Shown piece by piece: positions 7,096-13,806 of a DNA stretch of 14,611 nucleotides. The notes below the pieces were generated by a model, which was given only the letters and a program-made list of their open reading frames with translations, searched no databases and was not told where the DNA came from. How positions within the stretch are numbered: position 1 is the stretch's first letter; the number at the start of each line of letters is the position of its first letter. Source of the stretch: Pseudopedobacter sp043763845 (GTDB taxonomy: Bacteria; Bacteroidota; Bacteroidia; Sphingobacteriales; Sphingobacteriaceae); the NCBI GenBank assembly GCA_043763845.1, contig JAYULE010000071.1, positions 1 through 14,611 on the forward strand, read 5' to 3'. The position numbers and the translations under genes are program-made.

Positions 7096-7185
7096 TTAAT
7101 TCAAAATGGCTTTATTGCCCAATTTTTTATATTTGTGTAGTTGCTCTTTTGCCAAATCAATTAACTCATTTAAATACTTTGCCAT
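7096..7185 (-). pseudogene. Possible truncated gene start (29 codons)
   Basis: A short minus ORF reads MAKYLNELIDLAKEQLHKYK, then KLGNKAILN and stop. The amphipathic helix and the YKxLGxKA pattern resemble the N-terminus of DinB-like/DUF1572 proteins, whose remaining 120 or more residues are absent. It stops 95 bp before the RAYT start on the same strand. It could equally be chance. Confidence 0.25.
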
Positions 7186-7426
7186 AGATTTTTAGGGCTT
7201 CCTGTGGCTTTTTTTTTAATTTTTGAAGCATTATGAACCGTTTAAACAAGTTCAAGATTAAAAGAAGCGGAGTTTTCGATTTTTCTATTCTCAGTTTCAA
7301 ATACTAACCCTTTTTTTTTCTGAAGTAAAAAAAAGGTTCAACATTAAAATTAAAGTTTTACCATCTTTCATTTACTCGTTTATTTTAAGGGCTATTGTTG
7401 TAATAAATTTAATTTTAAATTATAAA

Positions 7427-7492
7427 ATTAACGGATTTATATTTTTGATTTCTTTACGTTTTGATTTTACCTAAATGTAGAAATAATTGATG
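7427..7492 (+). repeat. Diverged 66-bp direct repeat, copy 2
   Basis: Partner of 5885-5950 (49 of 66 identical, no gaps). It ends about 30 bp before the atpG remnant, on the opposite side of the RAYT from copy 1. Confidence 0.5.
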
Positions 7493-7522
7493 GAAAAAAT
7501 TATGAGATGGAATTTAATTTCT

Positions 7523-7631
7523 GCAAACTATTTAAACCCCTATAACTATTGTGAAAACATGCCCGCAAAGCCGCAATTACCACCGAACCTACAGAATTGC
7601 GAGTGATGCCGCAGAATTATCTTATGGTTAG
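7523..7631 (+). pseudogene. Decayed duplicate of the 3' end of atpG
   Basis: Aligns to atpG 2121-2230 with about 72% identity by hand count and only a single 1-base deletion. Before the deletion the frame reads ARKAAITTEPTE (intact gene ARQAAITTELTE). After restoring the lost base (near 7596) it reads EIASDAAELSYG and a stop, matching EIVSGAAALSNG and stop. The best-matching part starts at 7561; the first 38 bp are weaker. There is no trace of a start or of the rest of the gene that I can defend, so this is a non-functional relic of a duplication or of a second atpG. Confidence 0.85.
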
Positions 7632-7978
7632 TTTTTCTTTGATATGTTTAAAAGCGGTTTTCTAAATAAAAGCGGTATTGAAAATAAAAGCTTTTTTTTG
7701 TGTGGTATTACAAATCAAAAACCAACCCGTTTGGATTGCTGGGTGTATGCCAAATTAGGAGAGTTTAGATAGTTTTCTCTGTACTTTTAGTTTTTATACC
7801 AATTTTAATAATATTACACACCAACAGATTAAATTATATTTTTTGTATTAATTGGTCAATTATATAACTAATTAGAATAGTAATAGCTCTAAAGATACCT
7901 GTTAAAGAAAGCCTTCAAAAATTGAGCTCCTTGTTAAAATGTTCATTTTTTTGCAGCTTCCAAAAAATACTGATAGTC

Positions 7979-8227
7979 ATGAAAAAGCATAGTTATACAC
8001 CCATATCTAAGAAAGAAATAATTGAGCAAACTGGTGCTTGTAGTTTTAATGTACATAAATGGCGACTACTTTATAAACTAGGATGCATAACAAAATTACT
8101 CAACCATAATAAAAAAGCTTTTAAGCCAACTAGGTTAAGCGTAGAAGAGTATGAGAAGATAGAACAAAAACTTAACGTCCCAAAAATGGCATTTTCGATT
8201 ATAAGAAGCTTAGTAAATGTGTTTTAA
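7979..8227 (+). CDS. Small basic protein of unknown function, possibly DNA-binding
   Basis: 82 residues from the ATG at 7979 (MKKHSYTPISKKEIIEQTGA onward). An ATG at 7922 in the same frame adds 19 residues rich in Phe and Cys that look non-coding, so I prefer 7979. The protein is basic. The segment SKKEIIEQTGACSFNVHKWRL (about 9-29) has the length and pattern of a helix-turn-helix (a helix, a turn at Gly/Ser, a second helix with Trp), and a LSVEEYEKIEQKL helix follows. I do not recognise a family. Nothing on the same strand lies nearby. It may be a genuine small gene, a fragment of a transposase or regulator, or chance. Confidence 0.4.
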   Translation: MKKHSYTPISKKEIIEQTGACSFNVHKWRLLYKLGCITKLLNHNKKAFKPTRLSVEEYEKIEQKLNVPKMAFSIIRSLVNVF

Positions 8228-8464
8228 AGGAATTTAAAAATTAAGTTTACTATAATACGTTGCTTAAATATTCTGTAAAATTTTTGCAGCTAAAAATAGG
8301 GTAACCCAATAATCTCAGACAAAAAAGATGATAAATTAGCTAAAAAAATCTCATAAACATAACTAAAAGAAATAAAATTATTTGATAAGAAAGATAATTT
8401 ATTTTTTTAAACTTATTTTACCATTACTAAAAAAGCTGAATGATAAGTTTACTCACCCAATACG
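8228..8464. other. AT-rich gap without recognisable features
   Basis: About 240 bp between two small ORFs that converge on it. I checked for a toxin partner of the antitoxin-like ORF at 8465-8680 and for a terminator and found neither. Confidence 0.5.
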
Positions 8465-8680
8465 TTACTCTTTAAAATTGCCTAAAGCTTGTTTGGCAGC
8501 ATCCCAAGTATTTTGCTTTTGTTTGGTGGGTGTAGGAGCGTTTAAAATTAATTCATCTAAATCTTGTAAATAATTTAATACTTCTTGGGCTAAAGTTTTA
8601 TCCTGTTTAAGTTGCACCAAATCAATTAATATGGCTGTAATTTCGGTCTTTTCGTTTGTTACGTAGTTTATACCATTCAT
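8465..8680 (-). CDS. Small acidic protein, antitoxin-like, no toxin partner seen
   Basis: 71 residues starting MNGINYVTNEKTEITAILID. The N-terminal strand-strand-helix pattern (INYVTNEKTEITAILIDLVQ) followed by acidic helices and a short C-terminal helix with WDAAKQALGNF is of the type seen in small antitoxin-like proteins of Bacteroidota (a Phd/RelB-like overall look). That is a pattern judgement, not a family assignment. A toxin gene would normally lie just downstream (below 8465), but no ORF is open there. It ends up on the same strand as recA, beyond the recA terminator, so it is a separate transcription unit. The amino acid composition suggests a real gene. Confidence 0.6.
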   Translation of the reverse strand: MNGINYVTNEKTEITAILIDLVQLKQDKTLAQEVLNYLQDLDELILNAPTPTKQKQNTWDAAKQALGNFKE

Positions 8681-8758
8681 ATATAAAATTTAATTATTGT
8701 GTTTTAAATTCTTTTAAGCAATCCCTAATACTTAAACTAAAAAATATAAAACAAAAAA

Positions 8759-8780
8759 GGCTTTCTAAATATAGAAAGCC
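8759..8780 (-). terminator. Rho-independent terminator of recA
   Basis: GGCTTTCT and AGAAAGCC form a perfect 8-bp stem with a 6-nt loop, 21 bp beyond the recA stop. On the minus strand it runs into six T (8753-8758) and then more T. It separates recA from the small ORF at 8465-8680. Confidence 0.9.
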
Positions 8781-8801
8781 ATTTTAAGCAAAGTTTTTTT
8801 A

Positions 8802-9809
8802 TTATTCATCGGCGTGTAAGCCGGCTATAACATCTTTAATTTTCTTTTCTATTTCGTCTGAAAGTTCGGGATTATCTGCCATTAATTGTTTAGCGGCATC
8901 TCGGCCTTGACCTAATTTGGTATCGCCGTAGCTAAACCACGATCCTGCTTTTTTAATAATTCCATGTTCAACCCCTAAATCAACAATTTCGCCCGATTTA
9001 GAAATACCTTCGCCAAACATAATATCAAATTCGGCAATGCGGAAAGGCGGTGCTACTTTATTTTTTACAATTTTTACTTTTACACGGTTACCCGATACTT
9101 CGTCGCTATCTTTTATTTGTGATATTCGTCTGATATCTAACCTTACCGAAGCATAAAATTTTAACGCATTACCGCCGGTAGTAGTTTCGGGGTTACCAAA
9201 CATTACGCCAATTTTTTCTCTTAATTGGTTGATAAAAATACAGCAACAACCTGTTTTATTTATAGTTCCAGTAAGTTTACGTAAGGCTTGCGACATTAAA
9301 CGGGCTTGTAAACCCATTTTAGAGTCGCCCATTTCACCTTCAATTTCGGCTTTTGGTACAAGAGCCGCAACCGAATCAATAACTATAACATCTATTGCGC
9401 CCGAGCGAATTAGGTTATCAGCTATTTCTAAGGCTTGCTCGCCATTATCGGGTTGGGATATCAAAAGGTTTTCGATATCTACCCCTAATTTTTTAGCATA
9501 AAATTGGTCGAAGGCGTGTTCTGCATCAATAAATGCAGCTATTCCACCTGCTTTTTGGGCTTCGGCAATAATATGTGTGGCTAATGTTGTTTTACCAGAC
9601 GACTCTGGTCCGTAAATCTCTATCACACGACCTTTTGGTACGCCACCAATGCCTAAAGCTATATCTAAACCTAACGAACCTGTAGAAATAAATTCCATCA
9701 TTTCTATGGGAGCATCGCCAAGTTTCATTACTGCACCTTTGCCGTACGATTTTTCTAATTTATCTATTGTTAATTGTAAAGCTTTTAGCTTATCGGGTAA
9801 TACGCTCAT
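8802..9809 (-). CDS. recA: Recombinase RecA
   Basis: ATP-dependent strand-exchange protein for homologous recombination and DNA repair; in many bacteria it also triggers LexA cleavage. 335 residues, close to the usual 340-350. Walker A GPESSGKT is at 67-74, Walker B VIVIDSVAAL at 141-150, and the L2/DNA-binding region reads FINQLREKIGVMFGNPETTT. The GCCCIFINQ variant just before it is a feature I associate with Bacteroidota RecA. The C-terminus is short and acidic (SDEIEKKIKDVIAGLHADE). The start MSVLPDKLKALQLTIDKLEK gives a normal N-terminus. Single-gene unit: clear terminator downstream, repeat copy B and about 260 bp upstream. I saw no SOS box that I could defend. Confidence 0.98.
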   Translation of the reverse strand: MSVLPDKLKALQLTIDKLEKSYGKGAVMKLGDAPIEMMEFISTGSLGLDIALGIGGVPKGRVIEIYGPESSGKTTLATHIIAEAQKAGGIAAFIDAEHAFDQFYAKKLGVDIENLLISQPDNGEQALEIADNLIRSGAIDVIVIDSVAALVPKAEIEGEMGDSKMGLQARLMSQALRKLTGTINKTGCCCIFINQLREKIGVMFGNPETTTGGNALKFYASVRLDIRRISQIKDSDEVSGNRVKVKIVKNKVAPPFRIAEFDIMFGEGISKSGEIVDLGVEHGIIKKAGSWFSYGDTKLGQGRDAAKQLMADNPELSDEIEKKIKDVIAGLHADE

Positions 9810-9960
9810 TTGTTAATAATATTAGTATTTGGTTGTAAATGTAAATAAATAATTAATTAAAATACTAAAAATTTTATCATTTTATTTTTAGCGTATTTAA
9901 ACTTAGATAAAGAATTTGGGATAATCAAAAAAATGTAGATGTATGCTAAGTTTATTTTTT

Positions 9961-10059
9961 GCGTTAACGATTGAGGCGGCATACTTTTTATTAATTGCAG
10001 TTGGCTAAAGCCAACCGCAATTGATAAAAAGATATAGCCGAAAGCGTGTTAAAACGCCC
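9961..10059 (-). repeat. Composite palindromic repeat element, copy B (recA-nth gap)
   Basis: Read on the minus strand, it starts GGGCGTTTTAACACGCT, continues with a GCTATATCTTTTT-like segment and ends with ATGCCGCCTC and ATCGTTAACGC, matching the ends of copy A (1158-1276) almost base for base. The core differs: an inverted repeat with arms 9984-10006 and 10009-10031 (21 of 23 complementary, TTGGCT/AGCCAA at the tip) instead of the C/G-rich core of copy A. It lies just downstream of nth, whose stop is at 10074, and may serve as its transcription end; the stem has T-rich flanks on both strands. Confidence 0.85.
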
Positions 10060-10073
10060 AAATAAGAATAAAC

Positions 10074-10733
10074 TCACTTAATAAAACTTGGCTTTTTTAA
10101 ATTGGTTTCGAAGTATTTACAAAAACAACTTAGTGGGCAAATAGTGCATTTAGGGCTTCGGGCTACGCAAATATAGCGGCCGTGAAGTATGAGCCAATGG
10201 TGGGCTATAAATATTTTATTTTTGGGTAGGTAGGTAATTAACTGCTTTTCAACGGCTAATGGGGTTTTTGCTTTTAAAGTTAAGCCCAAACGGTTGGCTA
10301 CCCTAAACACGTGTGTATCTACCGCCATTGCGGGGGCATTAAATATTACCGATGCAATTACGTTTGCAGTTTTACGGCCAACACCTGGCATTTTTTGTAA
10401 ATCGTTAACATCAGAAGGTACAGTGCTGTCAAAATCATTTACCAATATTTTTGCCATGCCTACTAGGTGTTTCGCTTTGTTGTTGGGGTAGCTTACCGAG
10501 CGTATGTAAGTAAAAACTTCTTCAATACTGGCCTGGGCTAATGGATCGGGAGTTGGGAAGCGTTCGAAAAGTTTTGGAGTAACTTGATTTATGCGCTTAT
10601 CAGTACATTGAGCCGATAATATTACAGCAATTAATAATTGGTAAGGGTTTGTGTAGTTTAATTCGGTTTCGGCGTTGGGTTGGTTTGCCTCAAAATAATC
10701 GACAAATAGTTTATAGCGTTGTTTGCGTAACAT
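10074..10733 (-). CDS. nth: Endonuclease III (DNA glycosylase/AP lyase)
   Basis: Removes oxidised pyrimidines and nicks the resulting abasic site in base excision repair. 219 residues, usual length about 210-220. LSAQCTD holds Gln42. The helix-hairpin-helix MPGVGRKTANVI carries the catalytic Lys121, and VDTHVFRV carries catalytic Asp139. The C-terminal 4Fe-4S cluster loop is intact: Cys189, Cys196, Cys199 and Cys205 in C-x6-C-x2-C-x5-C spacing. It lies between recA and the small ORF/sigma factor, all on the minus strand. A hairpin at 10765-10812 lies just ahead of its start, suggesting separate transcription from the genes upstream. All active-site residues are present. Confidence 0.97.
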   Translation of the reverse strand: MLRKQRYKLFVDYFEANQPNAETELNYTNPYQLLIAVILSAQCTDKRINQVTPKLFERFPTPDPLAQASIEEVFTYIRSVSYPNNKAKHLVGMAKILVNDFDSTVPSDVNDLQKMPGVGRKTANVIASVIFNAPAMAVDTHVFRVANRLGLTLKAKTPLAVEKQLITYLPKNKIFIAHHWLILHGRYICVARSPKCTICPLSCFCKYFETNLKKPSFIK

Positions 10734-10764
10734 TTACAATGTTATAAAAAATTGTAAAGGTTTT

Positions 10765-10812
10765 AAAACAAAAACTGGAAATGAATTAAATACCTATCCC
10801 AGTTTTTGTTTT
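10765..10812. terminator. Inverted repeat with T-rich flanks between nth and the small ORF
   Basis: Perfect 14-bp arms, AAAACAAAAACTGG and CCAGTTTTTGTTTT, around a 20-nt loop. The right arm runs into the stop codon of the minus-strand ORF at 10812-11003. Both strands end in T-rich sequence, so it can act in either direction; the likely role is to end transcription of the small ORF. Confidence 0.6.
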
Positions 10813-11003
10813 TACATTGATTTAGAAAACGCTAAAATAATATTGATGGTTTCTTGTTTTGGTTTTTTTACCAATGCGTTTAAACTTGGTTTTATTTGAT
10901 TATAAAACCAGGTAGCGTCTTTATTTAAACAATTTATCGAAGCGTTTTCTTCGATTTTTGTATTTAATAACGCGTTTAAAATTGGGGTAGTGGTTGCTAT
11001 CAT
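10812..11003 (-). CDS. Small protein of unknown function between the sigma factor and nth
   Basis: 63 residues, MIATTTPILNALLNTKIEEN onward, with a helical central part (CLNKDATWFYNQIKPSLNAL) and a C-terminal amphipathic helix (ETINIILAFSKSM). There is no signal peptide or membrane segment. It starts 70 bp downstream of the sigma-factor stop on the same strand and ends in a hairpin, so it is plausibly cotranscribed with the sigma factor. I do not recognise the family. Composition is normal for this genome. Confidence 0.55.
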   Translation of the reverse strand: MIATTTPILNALLNTKIEENASINCLNKDATWFYNQIKPSLNALVKKPKQETINIILAFSKSM

Positions 11004-11073
11004 ATTTAAGTTTAATAAAGTTTAAAAATTAAACGATGATTAACAGCCATTATTTTAAATGTTAATAAAAAGG

Positions 11074-11664
11074 CTAAATTTTTAATGTAACCTCGTTATT
11101 ACCTATAAGCATTTTTCTTAAATTGGTAAGTGCGTAGCGCATTCTACCTAAAGCGGTGTTTATACTTACGTTAGTTAAATCGGCAATTTCCTTAAAACTT
11201 AACTCACCATAATGGCGCATAATTAATACTTCTTTTTGTTCGCTTGGTAAAAAATGTATTAATTTTCTTAAATCGGTGTAGGTTTGTGCTTTAATCATTT
11301 GTTCTTCCATACTTTCATCTTGTATGCCTAAAACATCAAAAATATCAAAACCGTCGCTATTAATAATTGTTGGCGATCGTTTTTCGCGTCTAAAATAATC
11401 AATAACTAAATTATGGGCAATACGTAATACCCAAGGTAAAAATTTACCTTCATCGTTATAACGCCCTGCTCGCAAAGTTTTAATCACTTTTATAAAGGTG
11501 TCTTGAAATATGTCTTCGGCCAAATATTCATCTTTTACTAATAAATAAATGGATGTATAAATTTTAGTTTTATGACGTGTAACTAATTGGCTAAGTGCCT
11601 CTTCATTACCTTTAAGATATAAATTTACTAAATATTGATCTGTAGTTGTGGTTAATATGCTCAT
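11074..11664 (-). CDS. ECF-type (sigma-70 family) RNA polymerase sigma factor
   Basis: 196 residues with only sigma regions 2 and 4, the ECF arrangement. Region 2 (about 25-96) has LVKDEYLAEDIFQDTFIKVI (the 2.2 core-binding helix) and FLPWVLRIAHNLVIDYFRRE (2.3-2.4, -10 recognition). Region 4 (about 130-187) has LPSEQKEVLIMRHYGELSFK and the helix-turn-helix EIADLTNVSINTALGRMRYA for the -35 element. No anti-sigma gene is adjacent: the next minus-strand gene is a 63-residue soluble ORF without a membrane segment. The 0.7-kb upstream gap probably holds its promoter, although I found no good TAnnTTTG box. Targets cannot be read from the sequence. Confidence 0.92.
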   Translation of the reverse strand: MSILTTTTDQYLVNLYLKGNEEALSQLVTRHKTKIYTSIYLLVKDEYLAEDIFQDTFIKVIKTLRAGRYNDEGKFLPWVLRIAHNLVIDYFRREKRSPTIINSDGFDIFDVLGIQDESMEEQMIKAQTYTDLRKLIHFLPSEQKEVLIMRHYGELSFKEIADLTNVSINTALGRMRYALTNLRKMLIGNNEVTLKI

Positions 11665-12381
11665 AAAACACTTAAATTAAAATTTTGAGAAATTGTTAAT
11701 TGAGTAGCGTTTTTTCTATATGAGTTTGTTTAAATAGTTTAATTTAATAATAATCAAATAAAACACATTTTTATTTAAAGACAAAATTTTAATTGATTTT
11801 ATTTTTTGGTTGTGATTGATATTATATTTTCTACGACGCTAAATTTATGAATTGGTTTAATTACTAATTTTACAGTACCAAGATTTAGATAGTTTGATTT
11901 CTAACTATTTACGAACTGTATAACTAATTAGATTTTTGTTTTTAACAATATGTAGCACAATTATTCAAAAAACTAGGTTGAAAATCAGTGCAAACGCACT
12001 TAAGATTTTGGTACATATTTTAATTTATATTATGAGATACTTGGCTTCAATCGTGATAACAAAAAATATGTGCTTTTGTCAATCAGAGTGCAACGAAGAG
12101 TCTCAAGAACGCCTTTTATGAGACTCTTCACTTCGTTTTGAGTGACAGAACGTAGAACAGAATAATAATTTTTTTAAGAAAATAATTTTACAATTTTTAA
12201 ATGCGTTAGCCCTGAGTTGAAAATAATATATGTCTTTATTGCAAAGAATGATAAGTCAGTTATAGTATTTTAAACACCTAACATGCAATATATTAGCACA
12301 TTGCTTTATATATAGGTTGCTTTGTAACCAAATAAACAAATTAATTTTACTATAAAAAGCGGCAAATATTTGTTGTTATTT
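11665..12381. other. Gene-less AT-rich stretch upstream of the sigma factor
   Basis: About 717 bp without a credible gene. The 61-codon ORF at 11936-12121 ends in residues that are a translation of the inverted repeat at 12077-12147 and looks spurious. Apart from that repeat and a weak hairpin near 12313-12327 (GGTT...AACC), I see nothing. Confidence 0.6.
12077..12147. repeat. Imperfect inverted repeat of the dispersed CAACGAAGAGTCTC type
   Basis: The left arm 12077-12105 contains TGTCAATCAGAGTG and AACGAAGAGTCTCA; the right arm 12119-12147 contains TGAGACTCTTCACTTCG and TTTTGAGTGACA. The arms are complementary except for a few mismatches and one offset, with a 13-nt loop. I associate this sequence type with dispersed repeats in Bacteroidota intergenic DNA, often mistranslated as CHSERSEESQ-like peptides. 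Role unknown. Confidence 0.7.
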
Positions 12382-12969
12382 TTAAGATACTGGCCCAATT
12401 GGCATTACTGTTTTACCATAAACTTCGTTTAATAAATTTGCCATACCTGTATAAATTGCAGCTGCGCCACAAAAAATGCCTTCGTAGCCAGCAATTTGTT
12501 TAAGGTTGGCGTTGCCAGTAGCATAGCCTATTGCAAGCATAAAAAATAAAATTACCAACGAGCCAAAAACTATTTGTAAAGCCCTATTTAATTTAAAAGT
12601 TCCTATAAAAAAGAAAAAAGTAAATACGCCCCAAATGCCTAAATAATAAGCCATAGAAATTTGTGACGCTGGTGCCACCCAACCCAATTTAGGCATTACC
12701 AAAAGGCCAACTAACGAAAGCCAAAAAAAGCCGTAAGATATAAATGCAGTAAAACCAAAGGTGTTATTTTTTCTAGATTCCATAATGCCTGCAATAATTT
12801 GTGCTATGCCACCATAAAAAATGCCCATTCCAAAAATCATCGAGTTCATTTCAAAAAAGCCCGCGTTGTGTATGTTTAGTAATACTGTGGTTAAGCCAAA
12901 ACCTAATAAGCCTAAGGGTGCAGGGTTTGCGCTATTATCTGAAATAACGTAGTTGTTTAACTGCTTCAT
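12382..12969 (-). CDS. Acetate/succinate uptake protein, AceTr (GPR1/FUN34/SatP) family
   Basis: Inner-membrane channel or transporter for small carboxylates. 195 residues, normal for the bacterial family (about 190). The family signature NPAPLGL is at 15-21, right before transmembrane helix 1. Six hydrophobic segments follow, including GMGIFYGGIAQIIAGIMESR (helix 2) and GFTAFISYGFFWLSLVGLLV (helix 3). The stretch ESRKNNTFGFTAFISYG is typical of the family. The gene stands alone on its strand, with a 200-bp divergent gap to the zinc-ribbon gene. TACTTTG at 13025-13031 on the minus strand is a poor partial match to the -7 box. Substrate cannot be told from the sequence; acetate or succinate is the family expectation. 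Confidence 0.93.
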   Translation of the reverse strand: MKQLNNYVISDNSANPAPLGLLGFGLTTVLLNIHNAGFFEMNSMIFGMGIFYGGIAQIIAGIMESRKNNTFGFTAFISYGFFWLSLVGLLVMPKLGWVAPASQISMAYYLGIWGVFTFFFFIGTFKLNRALQIVFGSLVILFFMLAIGYATGNANLKQIAGYEGIFCGAAAIYTGMANLLNEVYGKTVMPIGPVS

Positions 12970-13089
12970 AATAATTTGTTTTGGGTTGTAATATATGGTT
13001 AGTCAATAATAACCCTAAATAACAGCAAAGTAAAATTTGATTAAAAAAAATACTACATATTGTGGGGTTAACAAAAAATCACAATCGTT

Positions 13090-13097
13090 TATATTTG
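13090..13097 (+). promoter_or_regulatory. Bacteroidota-type -7 box (TATATTTG) upstream of the zinc-ribbon gene
   Basis: Exact TAnnTTTG match, 74 bp before the ATG at 13172, in a divergent intergenic region. A weak TTA/TTAAC element lies about 19 bp upstream where a TTG-type -33 box would be expected. Motif match only. Confidence 0.4.
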
Positions 13098-13171
13098 TAT
13101 ATTATTGAAAATTACAAAAACTGTAAACCAATAGTTATCGTATATAATTTATAAAATTTAATTTTAAAGTA

Positions 13172-13369
13172 ATGACGTATAAACAAGCAGCAACATTAAA
13201 CCCTAAAGACGCTAATAATTTGCCGATTTGTCCAAATTGTTACTTGCCTTTTAAATGCCGAATAAGACGAAATGTAATTGAGAAACTAATTTTTCGCAAC
13301 CAAAACTTTAAAAAGTATTGGTGCGAAAAATGTAATTCAACTTTTTCTATAATCGAAAAAAAAGGATAG
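13172..13369 (+). CDS. Small zinc-ribbon protein, function unknown
   Basis: 65 residues, with two CxxC knuckles: Cys20-Pro-Asn-Cys23 and Cys51-Glu-Lys-Cys54, joined by a basic segment (KCRIRRNVIEKL). The pattern CPxC-R-x-R-...-YxCxxC resembles short single-domain zinc ribbons found in many bacteria, but I cannot name a family. There is no membrane segment or signal. It is the only + strand gene in this part of the window. Its stop lies 3 bp from the stop of the convergent Rid-family gene, and no terminator separates them, so the two transcripts probably overlap. A TATATTTG box lies upstream. The paired cysteines make it likely to be real. Confidence 0.7.
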   Translation: MTYKQAATLNPKDANNLPICPNCYLPFKCRIRRNVIEKLIFRNQNFKKYWCEKCNSTFSIIEKKG

Positions 13370-13372
13370 TCT

Positions 13373-13753
13373 TTAAGAAATTATTGCCGAAACCTCAATC
13401 TCTATTAACATATCGGCATCTATAAGGTTGCTAACTTCTACCATTGTGGTAACAGGTTTAATGTCTTTAAAAAACTCGCCGTGGGCTTTTGCTGCTAATT
13501 CCCATTCTTTAATGTTTATTAAAAATATACGTGTACGTACCACATGTTGCATAGTTGCACCCGCTTCGGCTAAAACTATATTTACTTTCTCTAATATAAA
13601 TTTGGTTTGTGCGTAAAGGTCGTTTTTGCCAACAATACCTGCATCTGATGATGCCGTAGTTCCCGATATTTCTACCACGTTACCAATTTTTACTGCTCGG
13701 CTGTAGCCAATTACCTCTTCCCAAGGCGAACCTGATGATATGTTTTGTCTCAT
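13373..13753 (-). CDS. Rid family (YjgF/YER057c/UK114) protein lacking the catalytic arginine
   Basis: 126 residues, one Rid domain that forms trimers in the family. N-terminal GSPWEEVIGYSRAVKIGNVV, then EISGTTA, and C-terminal VEVSNLI...IEIEVSAI are clear. In RidA the enamine/imine deaminase activity needs an arginine (Arg105 of the E. coli protein, in the context P-x-R-S-x-V-E-V). Here the same place reads PVTTMVEV, with Thr102. So the protein belongs to one of the Rid subfamilies without that residue, and deaminase activity on 2-aminoacrylate should not be assumed. It lies 53 bp downstream of dcd on the same strand, probably in one transcript, and converges on the zinc-ribbon gene. Confidence 0.92.
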   Translation of the reverse strand: MRQNISSGSPWEEVIGYSRAVKIGNVVEISGTTASSDAGIVGKNDLYAQTKFILEKVNIVLAEAGATMQHVVRTRIFLINIKEWELAAKAHGEFFKDIKPVTTMVEVSNLIDADMLIEIEVSAIIS

Positions 13754-13806
13754 AATTATTTTGCTTTTTATTATTTTATCGCTTAAAGCGGATTTTAATT
13801 AAACAC

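Larger units (their letters stand above)
7001..7978. other. Gene-poor AT-rich stretch with gene scraps downstream of the RAYT (on the + axis)
   Basis: Nearly 1 kb with no convincing intact gene. It contains a 29-codon minus ORF (7096-7185), an A/T hairpin (7306-7338, AACC and GGTT closing runs of T and A), the second 66-bp direct repeat (7427-7492), the decayed atpG tail (7523-7631) and two short AAAAGCGGT-like runs near 7650-7690. The mixture suggests a spot where DNA has been repeatedly inserted and lost. Confidence 0.6.

Noticed and set aside
7862..11931. Shared 14-mer TATAACTAATTAGA at about 7862 and about 11918, each downstream of a TTTAGATAGTTT
   Set aside because: Short AT-rich matches with different spacing; expected by chance at this base composition.
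11936..12121. 61-codon + strand ORF
   Set aside because: Its end (CQSECNEESQERLL) is a translation of the inverted repeat, a well-known kind of spurious ORF, and the rest is AT-rich sequence without homology signs.
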